DNA from: CADEEX01 sp040081555
GTDB taxonomy: Bacteria; Acidobacteriota; Vicinamibacteria; Vicinamibacterales; CAVVIG01
NCBI GenBank assembly: GCA_040081555.1
Contig: JBEBGG010000003.1
Coordinates: forward strand, 1-64,000
Direction: 5' to 3'
DNA: 64,000 nt
Shown here piece by piece: positions 26,219 to 37,735 of this stretch. The notes beneath the pieces were generated by a model. It saw only the letters and a list, made by a program, of their open reading frames with translations, had not been told where the DNA came from and did not search any database. Position numbers and translations under genes: made by a program. Position 1 is the stretch's first letter. Every line of letters starts with the position of its first letter.

Positions 26219-28564
26219 CTAGAACCCGACGGTCGCGCTCACGCGGACAGAGCGTGGCACTGCGGGATGGAAGTGGATATCGTCCACCCCGGCGAGTGGC
26301 TCCCCTTGCAGCCTCGATGTGAAGAAGTAGTCGATGTCGCTCACCTGAGCATCGAACAGGTTGAATACGTCGGACACGATACGCAAGTGTGGCGACACCT
26401 GGTAGCCCGCCTGCATGTTGACGAGCCTGGTCGCCTGGGATCGCACCGAATCGTCTTCAATCAACGCACGCGGGCCGAAGTAGCGCACGCGAATGCTGCC
26501 GAACATGCGCTTGTAGCCGTCCACACTCGCCCCTGCGGACACCACTCTGCCCACGGCCTCCGGCACATGCGCTTGGGCGGGATCAGCGCCGAGAAACCGC
26601 GCCTGCGACAGGGACAGATCGGCATCAAACACCAGCCACCTGGTCGGGCTGTAGTAATTGGCGATTTCGACACCGTGACGCGCGCTGGCTGGCCCAGGCT
26701 CAGTGGCGCCAACATCGCCGTTGTAGACCAGCTCCGACCCGAGCCGCAACATCCACAGCGACACGGTGCTCTGCAAATGCGGCACCGCGACGCTGCGCAC
26801 GCCGACCTCCGCGCCCCACGCCCGTACCAGCGGCGTCACACGGTCGACCGGCGCGCCACTTGGATCGCGCGTGATGGTGGTGCCCAGCGCGTTATTGCTG
26901 TGAAACCCTGAGCCGGCGTTGGCGTAGAACTCGGTCGCGTGCCAAGGCCCGATGGTGGCGCCCGCCTTCGGACTCACGACACCAGCCGACGATGAGCCAC
27001 TGTTCTCAGGGTCGAGGGCGTCGACGTTGAAATGCGCCCCATCCACCCGTAACCCCATCGTCGTTCGAAGTTTCGACCCCCATTCAATGTCATTCTGGCC
27101 AAAGGCGCCAGCGCTCATGACGTCGGCGGAGGACTTCGTGCGGGTGTCGAGGCGCACACGGCGCTCGGTGTGATAGAGCGCCACCTCCGGGATGTTGTCG
27201 TTGCGCAGCTGCACTCCAAAGACGTTCTGCACGGAACGTCCGGCCCAGCGGCCGACGCGGCGCTGAGACATCTTCACGCCGGTGACGAAGCGGTGGTCCA
27301 CCTGCTCCTGCTGGTCGCCCCGGATCGGATCGTCGAGATAGAAGGTGAAGTTGGAAATCAGGTCGAGGTTGTAGGCGATGCCGAATGCACTGATCTTGGT
27401 GACCGCATTGTTACTGCCGCGCTGCCATTCGCCAGCCACGCTGTACCTGTAGGTATTGCCGCCATCGGAGCCATCGACGGTACCGAAGCGACCGATGAGG
27501 CCAGACGTCACCGCACGCAGCGGCGAGGCCTCAGTGGCGTTCCACTCGCCGCGGTAACCCATGGCCGTGAGTGAGACGCCGTTGACGGCGTCGCCCTTAC
27601 TGAAGCGCAGCACGCCGTTAAACTTCTGATACGAGTCCGGCACGCTCCACGGCCCGGTGTTGTTGGACACCTCGAACGCGCCAAGGAGATGGCCGCCCGC
27701 CAGCGCCGGCGAGGCGGCAGCAAACACTCGCGAGAATCCGTAGCTGCCAAATTCCGCCGTCACCAGCTTGCGATCGAGTTCGGTGGCATAGGTGATGTTC
27801 GACGCACCGGCCGTCGCAAAGTCTCCCTGCTCGGCGTAGTAGGGTCCCTTCGAAAACTGCACGCCAGCCACGAGTTCCGGGATGAGGAAGTTGATGTCCG
27901 AGTAGCCCTGGCTGTGGGCATGCGTCGGCATGTTCACCGGCGTGCCCGCCACCGTCATCGCAAAATCGCTGCCGTGGTCCAGATTGAAGCCGCGAAGGAA
28001 ATACTGGTTCGCCTTTCCCTCTCCACTGTGCTGCGTGATGATCACGCCCGGCACGGTCTCGAGTACTTCACCGGCGCGCATCACCGGGCGCACCTCCAGC
28101 TGACGCGCGGTAATGGCGCCCTGGCTCGCGGACTGGGCAATGCCCACCAGGTTCTCGGCCGGATTCTCGGCGTCTGCAAGATTCACGAACAATCTCTTGC
28201 CGGTCACGACGACGTCGGCGTTCATCGACAGCGAGAGCGTGCCGTCCACCGTCAACGCCTGTCCGACGGCGAGCACCAGGTTGCGGCGCACCTGCTCACT
28301 GAAATTCGGGAGGCGAAAGCTCAAGTCGTAGGTGCCCGGCGACAGCTGATCGAAGCGGTAGCTACCAGTGCTGTCGGACGCAGTCACCTGCGTGGCGGCG
28401 CCAGACGTGGCAAGCTCGACGGTCACCCCTGGCAGCGCGCCGCCAGTCTGATCCTTGACCGTTCCAGCAAACGACGCGGTGCCTTGAGCGATGGCCGGAG
28501 CGGCGGATGCGGCCAGAAGCACAACGGCGAGCCACGCCACGACGGCAGACAGGCGATTCATCAC
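26219..28564 (-). CDS. TonB-dependent receptor
   Basis: A 781-residue protein with a signal peptide (through about residue 26, AIAQG). A carboxypeptidase-regulatory-like domain follows (SFAGTVKDQTGGALPGVTVEL, about residues 30-110). The plug reads VLETVPGVIITQHSGEGKANQYFLRGFNLDHGSDFAMTVAGTPVNM, with the canonical RG(F/G) stretch. The C-terminal beta-barrel ends ...RVSATVGF, with the terminal aromatic Phe. Such proteins import siderophores, vitamins or glycans across the outer membrane; the ligand is unknown. The stop codon sits within a 12-base palindrome. Confidence 0.88.
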   Translation of the reverse strand: MMNRLSAVVAWLAVVLLAASAAPAIAQGTASFAGTVKDQTGGALPGVTVELATSGAATQVTASDSTGSYRFDQLSPGTYDLSFRLPNFSEQVRRNLVLAVGQALTVDGTLSLSMNADVVVTGKRLFVNLADAENPAENLVGIAQSASQGAITARQLEVRPVMRAGEVLETVPGVIITQHSGEGKANQYFLRGFNLDHGSDFAMTVAGTPVNMPTHAHSQGYSDINFLIPELVAGVQFSKGPYYAEQGDFATAGASNITYATELDRKLVTAEFGSYGFSRVFAAASPALAGGHLLGAFEVSNNTGPWSVPDSYQKFNGVLRFSKGDAVNGVSLTAMGYRGEWNATEASPLRAVTSGLIGRFGTVDGSDGGNTYRYSVAGEWQRGSNNAVTKISAFGIAYNLDLISNFTFYLDDPIRGDQQEQVDHRFVTGVKMSQRRVGRWAGRSVQNVFGVQLRNDNIPEVALYHTERRVRLDTRTKSSADVMSAGAFGQNDIEWGSKLRTTMGLRVDGAHFNVDALDPENSGSSSAGVVSPKAGATIGPWHATEFYANAGSGFHSNNALGTTITRDPSGAPVDRVTPLVRAWGAEVGVRSVAVPHLQSTVSLWMLRLGSELVYNGDVGATEPGPASARHGVEIANYYSPTRWLVFDADLSLSQARFLGADPAQAHVPEAVGRVVSAGASVDGYKRMFGSIRVRYFGPRALIEDDSVRSQATRLVNMQAGYQVSPHLRIVSDVFNLFDAQVSDIDYFFTSRLQGEPLAGVDDIHFHPAVPRSVRVSATVGF

Positions 28565-28659
28565 TACTAATTATGAAACCCTGGGACCGGCGCGAGCCTG
28601 ACAAGTTCCTGACAACTGCCTGAAGGCACGTCGCCGGCTTCATCCGCACCAGGCGAACG

Positions 28660-30398
28660 CTACTGGCTGACCCGTAGCCAGCGGAACTCAGACGGAGCGA
28701 GCGTGACAACGTCGCCGTCGAGTGTGAGGGTGCCCGCCTCCCCGCCTGCGACGAGAGGGCGAAGACTGGCCCCGGCCAGTTCCGTCGGCAGGCGGACTTC
28801 GCACGTGCGGGGCTGCAGCGAGAGATTGGCCACGACCAGCACCGTCTCGCGCTGGTAGCGTCGCAAGAACGCCAGCACCTCACCGCCACCCACCGTGAGG
28901 AACTCGATCGTGCCTCGGCCAAAGACCTGACTCTGCGCGCGAGCCGCGATCAGGCGGCGCAACCGCCAGAGCATCGACTGCTGGTCGCTCTCCTGCGCGT
29001 CGACATTCACCTCCGCACCACCGAACACGGCGTCGTCGATGACAGGCTGCGTCAGCGGGCCCACGGTCTCCGAGAATCCGGCATTCAGTCCGGCGGTCCA
29101 CTGCATGGGCGTACGAACGCCGTCGCGATCATTCAGCCCCACGTTGTCACCCATCGCCAACTCATCACCGTAGTAGATCACGGGCGAGCCCGGCAGAGAC
29201 AACAGCAACGAGAACGCCAGCATGATCCGCGCGGGGTCGTTGTCAAGCAGTGGCGCCAGTCGCCGACGGATGCCGAGGTTCAGCCGCATTCTCGGCTCAG
29301 GTGCATAGAGCGCGAACATCAGCCGCCGCTCGTCATCGGTCAGCGCTGAGATCGTCAACTCGTCGTGATTCCGGAGGAACAGCGCCCACTGTGCTGTTGG
29401 TGGAATCTCGCCGGTGCTCCTCACGATCGACACGATCGGGCTCGCGTCTTCGCGCTTGAGCGCCAGGAACAGCCGCGGCATCAGCGGAAACTGGAACGCC
29501 ATGTGGCACTCATCGCCCTGCCCGAAGTACTCGCAAGTGACGGCAGGGGCCTGGTCGGCTTCGGCCAGAAGGACGCGATGGGTATAGCGCCGGTCCATCT
29601 CGGTGCGAATTTCGCGGAGAAAGGCGTGGGTCTCGGGAAGGTTCTCGCACGATGTGCCCTCTCGCTCGTAGAGGTGCGCCACGGCATCGAGACGCAAACC
29701 ATCCACGCCCTTGTCGAGCCAGAACCGCATCACCTTCAGAACGGCACGCCGCACCTTCGGATTGTCAAAGTTCAGATCCGGCTGGTGGCTGAAGAAGCGA
29801 TGCCAGTAATACGCTTTGGCGATCGGATCCCAGGTCCAGTTTGACGGCTCCACGTCATTGAAGATCACACGAGCGTCGCGATAGCGGTCGGGTGTCACAC
29901 TCCAGACGTAGTAATCGCGCTTGGGCGATCCCTCGGGCGCGAGTCGCGACGCCTGAAACCATGGGTGCTGGTCTGACGTGTGATTGATGACCAGTTCGGT
30001 GAACACCTGCAGGCCAAGCCGATGCGCTTCGGCCAGACAGCACCTGAAGTCATCCATGGTGCCGTAGCGCGCATCAATACGCTCGTAATGCGCAATGTCA
30101 TAACCGTCGTCCTTGAGCGGCGATTCGTAGAACGGCAGCAGCCAGATGGCGTTCACGCCAAGTCGGCGCACGTAGTCGAGACGGCTGGTCAGCCCCCGAA
30201 AGTCGCCGATGCCGTCGCCGTTGCTGTCGCAGAAAGTGCGGACGTGCACCTGGTAGATGACGGCATCCTTGTACCAAAGCGGATCGATCGCGCTGCCCGC
30301 AGCCGGCGCGGTCCGCCGTCGCGCGCCGCGACGTCCAGGTGAAGGATGGGCGGCCAAGCGCTGGAGTGCGGGCCGACCCCGCCCCGAGAGCAGATGGG

Positions 30399-30402
<4 letters not shown>
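28660..30402 (-). CDS. treS: Trehalose synthase (maltose alpha-D-glucosyltransferase), GH13
   Basis: The enzyme interconverts maltose and trehalose by intramolecular transglucosylation. The sequence has the GH13 catalytic nucleophile Asp239 in GLRLDAV, acid/base Glu281 in LLAEAD and the transition-state Asp347 in RNHDE, plus IDPLWYKDAVIYQVHVRTFCDSNGDG, typical of TreS. The first 40 residues are basic and not part of the usual domain. The GTG start overlaps the otsA stop (GTGA), so it is translated from the otsA mRNA. No maltokinase domain follows. Together with OtsA it builds or remodels the trehalose pool. Confidence 0.9.
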
Positions 30403-32132
<1,730 letters not shown>

Positions 32133-32281
32133 GGGGCATTCCGGCTGAGGGGCTCTATTTCATTGGGAAAGTCATGCTCATTCCGGGCGCCGTGTATGGA
32201 TCCGCTGCACGAGGTCGTGTGGGCGTTGAGTAGGCTACCCGAGTAGGCTACCGGAGTCGACACCGGTGTGGATATTTCTGA

Positions 32282-33601
32282 TCAGTGTCCCGCGTGCATC
32301 ATCATGCCCACCGGGCGAAACGTCACGTAGACCCCGAAACCGGGGTTGACTCGCCCACCATAGAGATCCCTCAGGCTTTCGGGCACAAAGCCAGCCGACA
32401 GACCCGCGCCCAGTCCTGGCTGGATACGGTGCCGCGCCCGCAGGTACCGTGTATAGCCGCCTTGCAGCTTCGCGACCATGAACTTGTCGTCGGACTCGGA
32501 GATGTCGAGGTCATGCGCCGTCTTGTTCACGACTTCGAAGCGACCGAACCACGTGTCCCGGTCGTTGCGTGTCAGGCTCGATTCTGCGAGCAGCGCATTC
32601 GTCGCCACGCCAGACTCCTCATTGCGGCCCCACGCCACCGTCGTCGCCCAGATCCCAGCAGTGCCAGCCATCGCGTGATAGATGACAGACGCAGTCATTC
32701 GGCTGACGTCGAGACCTGCGCCGCCGTGCTCGTCGGGCTCCGCCTCCGTGAGCTTCCCGGAAGACACCTGCAGCGAGAGCGAAGGAGTCGGCAGGAAGGA
32801 GAGGCGACCCGAGAATGAGTCGAGCGCACCGAAATCGAAGTCCTTTCGATCCTCGTCAGGCTCGCGACCGTTGAATACGGATCCTTCAGCTTTCCAACGT
32901 CTGCCGTAGACACCCGCGGTCACGACGCCGAAGGAGATGTGCGTCGCGTCGAACCAATGATGCGTGAGCGGCGCGAGCGGATTCGGCATCGCCGACACGC
33001 GGTGGGGAAACGCCACCGGACCAAGCGCCGGCTCGCCCACCGGACCGCCGTACACCTGCCAGTGCAGCGACTTCTTCAGGGGCGCTTCATATTGGACCGC
33101 CAGTTCCATGAAGAGATCGTGCGGATGCTGCTGGTCGTGAATCTTCTCGCCGCCACAGCGCTCGCCACTGGCCAGCAGGTCCGGATAGCCGCAGCCGCGA
33201 ATCGTCCAGGGCTCTGCACCGAGCATCCCCGTGAACGTCACACGGCCGGACCCGGCCTTGCGCGCCGCCATCCCCATCAGCCAGTTGATGCTCCCGAACT
33301 GTTGGTGGCCGCGGGCGCCTCGTTCACTCAGATACTGGACAAACACGTTCTCGTGCGCCATGAGATACCACGGGCCAACTGTCCCGTGCACGGCATACAT
33401 CGGGCTCATGTCCGGAAGCCAGGACGTGCCCGAAGCTTCGCGGCTCGGCGTCGCGGCCGCGGCCGCGGCCGGCTTCTGCCCCATGTCCATGTGCGCCATG
33501 TCATGGGCCGGCGTGGCCTGCGCAACCGCGTTGGACGCATTCAGGCCGAGGACGACAACGGTGAACACTGTAACGATCGAGACAACACCACGCGTGTACA
33601 T
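32282..33601 (-). CDS. Secreted, probably outer-membrane protein with His/Met-rich N terminus
   Basis: The start at 33601 is preferred: it has a GGGGAGAAG ribosome binding site, and upstream codons lack one. A signal peptide (about 28 residues) is followed by DMAHMDMGQK, a His/Met-rich stretch that might bind copper. The rest is beta-rich with alternating hydrophobic and aromatic residues and ends in GMMMHAGH, so a beta-barrel is plausible. I recognise no characterised family. A copper-related role is an inference from the His/Met-rich motif and the small Cys/His protein upstream. Confidence 0.6.
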   Translation of the reverse strand: MYTRGVVSIVTVFTVVVLGLNASNAVAQATPAHDMAHMDMGQKPAAAAAATPSREASGTSWLPDMSPMYAVHGTVGPWYLMAHENVFVQYLSERGARGHQQFGSINWLMGMAARKAGSGRVTFTGMLGAEPWTIRGCGYPDLLASGERCGGEKIHDQQHPHDLFMELAVQYEAPLKKSLHWQVYGGPVGEPALGPVAFPHRVSAMPNPLAPLTHHWFDATHISFGVVTAGVYGRRWKAEGSVFNGREPDEDRKDFDFGALDSFSGRLSFLPTPSLSLQVSSGKLTEAEPDEHGGAGLDVSRMTASVIYHAMAGTAGIWATTVAWGRNEESGVATNALLAESSLTRNDRDTWFGRFEVVNKTAHDLDISESDDKFMVAKLQGGYTRYLRARHRIQPGLGAGLSAGFVPESLRDLYGGRVNPGFGVYVTFRPVGMMMHAGH

Positions 33602-33657
33602 ACACTTCTCCCCAGAGCCACCATTCGCGTTGTCGAAGAATGTTCGGGTGGAGAGAA

Positions 33658-34107
33658 TCAGATCCGCAGCGGCATGACGGATGCGACATCCGTCGGCGCC
33701 GAGCGAAGCGCGCCTGCGGCGACACGCAGCGTGCGAACCGACGGCGGCCACACGATGCTGGCGGGGGAGCTCGTCAACGCCAAGGCCATGGCGACCCAAG
33801 CGTCGGCGGCACTAGACACGGTGGTGGCCGGAACCTCACCGTTGTGATGACAGACATGAGGCACCGCGCTCAGTTGCAGGCGGGCGAACGACCGCGGTTG
33901 ATCCGCCTGTCGCTCTGCGTGGTGGGGCGCGGCCTCAGGCTGGCTGGCGTCATTGGTGACGGCTTCGTGATGACAGGCAGGAACGCTGTCGGAGGCAACC
34001 GCGACCGCGGCGGTCATGTCGGGGCACAGCGCCTGGCACAACTCCAGCGCCACCGGAACCCCTGCCACGGCAAGTACAAGCAGTAATGACAGCAGCCGCT
34101 TCGTCAT
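33658..34107 (-). CDS. Small secreted Cys/His-rich protein of unknown function
   Basis: A 149-residue protein with a signal peptide (MTKRLLSLLLVLAVAGVPVA). The mature part has short Cys/His clusters, LCQALCPDM, PACHHE, and PHVCHHNGE, which look like metal-binding or disulfide sites. The C-terminal half is Ala/Val-rich and lacks motifs. ATG 34107 is preferred because upstream in-frame codons are out of place inside the MFS gene. It lies about 56 bases upstream of the His/Met-rich protein gene and may be co-transcribed with it. Confidence 0.55.
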   Translation of the reverse strand: MTKRLLSLLLVLAVAGVPVALELCQALCPDMTAAVAVASDSVPACHHEAVTNDASQPEAAPHHAERQADQPRSFARLQLSAVPHVCHHNGEVPATTVSSAADAWVAMALALTSSPASIVWPPSVRTLRVAAGALRSAPTDVASVMPLRI

Positions 34108-34165
34108 TGGACCCAGTATAGCGCTCACGGTCCTGAGCCGTTGCCGTGGGACGACGCGTCCGGCT

Positions 34166-35404
34166 TCAGCCGGGCGTGGTGAAATGGCCAGACGCCGGAA
34201 CGGCAGCGAGCACACCGACTGTGGCCACGGCCGCAATTGCAGCGCCGGCCAGAAACGTCGCCGAGGGGCCCAACGCGCTCCACAGCGAACCGGCGACGAC
34301 GCTGGCCAGCAGCAACGCGACACCGCTCACCAGGTTGAATAATCCGAAGCCGGTGCCGAGCAAGGCCTTGGGCACCGTCTCCGCAACGAGCTTCGACAGT
34401 AGGCCCTGCGTGAACGCCATGTGCAGCCCCCACAGTGCCGCGCCGGCAAACACCACGGGCGCCGAAGTGGCCGCCGCAAGCACCACGTCTGCCGCGACAA
34501 GCAGTACGAGTCCGACGCAGAGCAGCGTGCGCGGGCTCATGCGGTCGGCTGCGGCGCCGGCCGGATACGCCGCGCCCGCGTAGAGCACGTTCATCACAAT
34601 CATCACCAACGGCACGTAGGTGAGGGCGAGCCCGACGTTCTGCGCACGCAGCACGAGAAACGCCTCACTGAAACGCGCGAGCGTGAACAGACCGCCAAGC
34701 AGGACCACTAGCCAGTAGGCCCGCGGCAAACGCCTCGCGTCGGCCATGGTCAGCGGCGTCCTCACCGGACGGCCGCCCGGCGCGTGCTCCGGCTCCCGGA
34801 TATAGAACACCAGCAACGCGACACAGATGAACGCCGGCACCGCGCCAATCCACATGACGGTTCGGATGTCGTTGGCCAGCCAGACCATCAGGCCCACGGC
34901 GAGCAGGGGTCCGGTGAAGGCTCCCACCGAATCGAGTCCCTGCCGCAGACCGTAGGCAGCGCCTCGCAACGCCTGAGGCGTCAGTTCGGCGACCAGCGCG
35001 TCACGTGGGGCGCCGCGGATGCCTTTACCGACCCGATCAATGGCCCGCGCCGCAAAGACCCACGCCACGGAGTTGGCCAGAGGGAACACCGGCTTGGTGA
35101 AGGCCGCGAGACCATAACCGAGCACCATCAGCGGCTTGCGCTTGCCGAGATAGTCACTCAGCGCGCCGGAGAACACCTTCACGATTGCGGCGGTGGCCTC
35201 CGCGACGCCTTCGACGATGCCCACCGTGACCATCGACGCGCCGAGGCCCGTCACCATGAAGACCGGCAACAGGCTGTGAATCAGCTCGGACGACATGTCC
35301 ATGAACAGTGAGCCAAAGCCTAGAACCCAGATGCTCGCGGGCACCTGGCGCCAGGGTGCTACAGGGGCCATGGTGCCAGAGGTGTGTGGTCTCGTCTCCG
35401 TCAT
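34166..35404 (-). CDS. MFS transporter
   Basis: A roughly 412-residue inner-membrane protein with about 12 hydrophobic segments. The loop between helices 2 and 3 reads GALSDYLGKRKPLMVLGYG, a normal MFS signature, and RAIDRVGKGIRGAPRDALVAELTP is a segment typical of a bacterial MFS subgroup of unknown substrate. The ATG at 35404 fits a ribosome binding site; an ATG 28 codons upstream would overlap the cytochrome gene end. It is downstream of the cytochrome c'-like gene in the same direction. Confidence 0.8.
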   Translation of the reverse strand: MTETRPHTSGTMAPVAPWRQVPASIWVLGFGSLFMDMSSELIHSLLPVFMVTGLGASMVTVGIVEGVAEATAAIVKVFSGALSDYLGKRKPLMVLGYGLAAFTKPVFPLANSVAWVFAARAIDRVGKGIRGAPRDALVAELTPQALRGAAYGLRQGLDSVGAFTGPLLAVGLMVWLANDIRTVMWIGAVPAFICVALLVFYIREPEHAPGGRPVRTPLTMADARRLPRAYWLVVLLGGLFTLARFSEAFLVLRAQNVGLALTYVPLVMIVMNVLYAGAAYPAGAAADRMSPRTLLCVGLVLLVAADVVLAAATSAPVVFAGAALWGLHMAFTQGLLSKLVAETVPKALLGTGFGLFNLVSGVALLLASVVAGSLWSALGPSATFLAGAAIAAVATVGVLAAVPASGHFTTPG

Positions 35405-35415
35405 GTTCAGCTCAC

Positions 35416-35847
35416 CTATTTCTGACTCGTCGTCGTCCCCGGCCGGCGCCGGTAGTTGGGACGGTAGTGCATGTGACAGGTCGTGCACGACTGATAGAGC
35501 GGCTCGTTCAACGCGTCCAGTGCCGCGAGATCCTTGTTCTTGGCGGCACGAAACGCCGCGGCCCCGGCCTCACGCATCAACTTGGCGTCCGCCAGCCAGC
35601 GATCCTGGTCGCGCGCGTACCCGGGCATCGCCAGCAGATTGGCCGACTCGGCAAGCATCAGGGCCTTGGCCTGGAGCTCGCCCCACTCCACCTCCGTGGT
35701 CGGCGTGCGTGACGTGATGTAGAAGACGGCGTCCGACGAGGGGTAGATGACCTTCACCATCAGGTCGCTCACCGTGCCGACACTCTGTGCGGCAAGCGAC
35801 ACCGCGAGCACGGCTGGCGCAAGGCAGGCGAGGAGCACAGGACGCAT
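35416..35847 (-). CDS. Cytochrome c'-like secreted protein
   Basis: A short signal peptide (MRPVLLACLAPAVLAVSLAAQ) precedes an all-helical mature region with one C-terminal heme-c motif, CTTCH at residues 121-125. The arrangement, including the helical sequence AKNKDLAALDALNEPLYQSCTTCH, closely parallels the lipoprotein near 20.1 kb (AKARDLPALIKANGLLADSCTSCH), so they are probably paralogues. Class II cytochrome (c') is the best fit. It is 11 bases upstream of the MFS start and is likely co-transcribed with it. It is not lipidated. Confidence 0.7.
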   Translation of the reverse strand: MRPVLLACLAPAVLAVSLAAQSVGTVSDLMVKVIYPSSDAVFYITSRTPTTEVEWGELQAKALMLAESANLLAMPGYARDQDRWLADAKLMREAGAAAFRAAKNKDLAALDALNEPLYQSCTTCHMHYRPNYRRRPGTTTSQK

Positions 35848-35858
35848 CTATTCCTCCC

Positions 35859-37055
35859 TCAGTCCGGCGGAAGCCGGGTGGCAGGCCCGGCCGGGCCCGT
35901 CTGGTGCAGCAGCCGCTCGACCTTTGCCATCACGGTCGGCCACCGATACTCGCGCTCGACATAAGCGAGCCCCTGACGCCCCATCTGCGCAGCGGCCCCG
36001 GGCTCCGCCAGCAGGTACTCCACGCCGCGCGCAAACTCATCGTAGTTGTTGTAGTACAGCGCCCCGTTGGCGCGGCGCGCCTGCCCCTTGAGCACACGGC
36101 AGTGTCCGTTCACAATCGCCGGCCTCGCGTGATTCCACGCCTCGAGCAGGACCAGACTCAGGCTCTCGAGACGCGACGGCACGACCAGTAGGGCCGCATT
36201 CGCCAGGAGGGTGGCGCGCACCTCTTCGTTCACGAACCCCAACAGGCGCACCCGCGGGTGAGAGGGGATTGGCATGTTGACCGGACCCGCCATCACCAAC
36301 TGCACACCATCGTCGTGCTCACCCGCATAGCGGATGAAATGGTGCAACAGCGATTCACACCCTTTGTTAGGGTCAATCCGGCCGAGATACAGAAGGAAAG
36401 GTGCACGTACACCGAGGGACTCGAGCGAGACCGATGGGACGGCGGGCGCTTGGTCGAGGCCCGAGCCGATGATGCAGCTGGGCGGCGGTGCCACCGACAA
36501 GCGACGCTCAACCAGCTCCTGCTCCTCCGGCGTGAGAAACACATAGCCTTTGGCGCGGTCGAGAAACGGGCCGACAATCTCCATGCGGATCAGGGGATCT
36601 TCTTCAGCGGTCGGGACGAGAATGGCGCGGTCGGCCACGTGCGGCAAACCAAAATAGACCTCCGCGTAACGGAACGCCCAGAAGAGCACGCGGTCGAACT
36701 CGCCGCCGTGCGATCGCAGGTAATCGACCAGCGCCGGCGTCTCTGGACCGTTCTCGCGAAACCATTCTTCCTGATCCGCCGCGCTCGCAGTCCCGCTGAA
36801 GGCGATCTCGCTGATGTCATGAAAGCGGTGCAGCGAGCGTTGGCGCACGACCGGGAAGCGGTGCACCCGGACGCCGTTGAGGGTCGACTCCCCCGCCGGG
36901 TACTCGTTGCGCCACGTGATGTGATCGCGCGCGCAGGTGGTCAGCACCGTGACCTCATGCGACTGCGCCAACCGTTCCGCGATGTGACGACAGTGCGCTT
37001 CCGACCCGCCGGCAAAATCGACGCCGTAGCGATGGACCACGCAGGCGAGCTTCAA
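35859..37055 (-). CDS. Glycosyltransferase family 4
   Basis: The 398-residue protein has the N-terminal phrase GGSEAHCRHIAERLAQ (GT-B, nucleotide-sugar glycosyltransferase) and the C-terminal GT4 stretch FLLYLGRIDPNKGCESLLHHF, then VPSRLESLSLVLLEAWNHARPAIV with the conserved EX7E glutamates. It probably acts in the cytosol on a lipid-linked glycan acceptor. The ATG overlaps the stop of the upstream small gene by four bases, so they are coupled. Acceptor and donor sugars are unknown. Confidence 0.85.
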   Translation of the reverse strand: MKLACVVHRYGVDFAGGSEAHCRHIAERLAQSHEVTVLTTCARDHITWRNEYPAGESTLNGVRVHRFPVVRQRSLHRFHDISEIAFSGTASAADQEEWFRENGPETPALVDYLRSHGGEFDRVLFWAFRYAEVYFGLPHVADRAILVPTAEEDPLIRMEIVGPFLDRAKGYVFLTPEEQELVERRLSVAPPPSCIIGSGLDQAPAVPSVSLESLGVRAPFLLYLGRIDPNKGCESLLHHFIRYAGEHDDGVQLVMAGPVNMPIPSHPRVRLLGFVNEEVRATLLANAALLVVPSRLESLSLVLLEAWNHARPAIVNGHCRVLKGQARRANGALYYNNYDEFARGVEYLLAEPGAAAQMGRQGLAYVEREYRWPTVMAKVERLLHQTGPAGPATRLPPD

Positions 37056-37540
37056 TCGGAACTCTGGTCCCGGCGTTCAGCGCCAGACGTCCGGCCCTCG
37101 ACGACCTGGCGCAGCTTGGCATTCTCGATGGCCAGTTCCTCGATGCAGGCAAACAGCACCTGATTGACGCGCCGCTGGGTGCGGAAATTCTCGAGGCTGT
37201 ACTCCCACAGCCAGCGAAACATCGGTAACAGCAGGCGCCGCTTGATGAAGATGAGCAAGGCACCGACGCCGGGGCGGTGACTGGCCCAGCGCAGATGCAG
37301 GTTGAGCTTCCAGTCCCCTTCGCCTTCGAGGACGTCCGGCAGAAGCAGCGCGTCGTGGTCGCGCGCATCGAGCGCCCGGCGCAGCAACACATCGACCTTG
37401 TCGTAGACATCCGCGTCGCGATAATCCGACGCGCCGCCGCGCGCCAGCAGACGCTTGCGGCGCGCCCGGCGGACATCGTCTTCAAGTTCCGACATCAGAC
37501 GATCGATGTCGAGAGGAGCTGGCGAAGGATCCGCTGTCAT
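37052..37540 (-). CDS. Small basic protein preceding a GT4 gene, unknown function
   Basis: A 162-residue protein with a helical acidic/basic N terminus (LMSELEDDVRRARRKRLLARGG) and a central stretch VGALLIFIKRRLLLPMFRWLWEYSLENFRTQRRVNQVL, which could lie at the membrane. No catalytic motif is visible. Small proteins like this occur beside glycosyltransferase genes in acidobacterial and cyanobacterial loci (from memory of such neighbourhoods). The last four bases overlap the GT4 start. Confidence 0.55.
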   Translation of the reverse strand: MTADPSPAPLDIDRLMSELEDDVRRARRKRLLARGGASDYRDADVYDKVDVLLRRALDARDHDALLLPDVLEGEGDWKLNLHLRWASHRPGVGALLIFIKRRLLLPMFRWLWEYSLENFRTQRRVNQVLFACIEELAIENAKLRQVVEGRTSGAERRDQSSD

Positions 37541-37735
37541 CGACCGGTCATGTTACTTCGTGGTGGCCTTGAACGGGCTGCACACCGATTCGCACAGAGC
37601 CCAGGAACCAGCGTGCATTCTAGTAGATAGCTGCGCGCCGCTGCGCACTCCGCTGAAGTTCTCCCCGCAGGGGCCGATTCCGCCGGTGGCGCTCCAGCGC
37701 TCGACAAGCGCCTATGTCCCGCGGAGGAACCTGTA

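Noticed and set aside
26215..26226. Palindrome GGTTCTAGAACC between convergent genes
   Set aside because: It spans the receptor stop codon and is too short and loopless to call a terminator; it may be chance.
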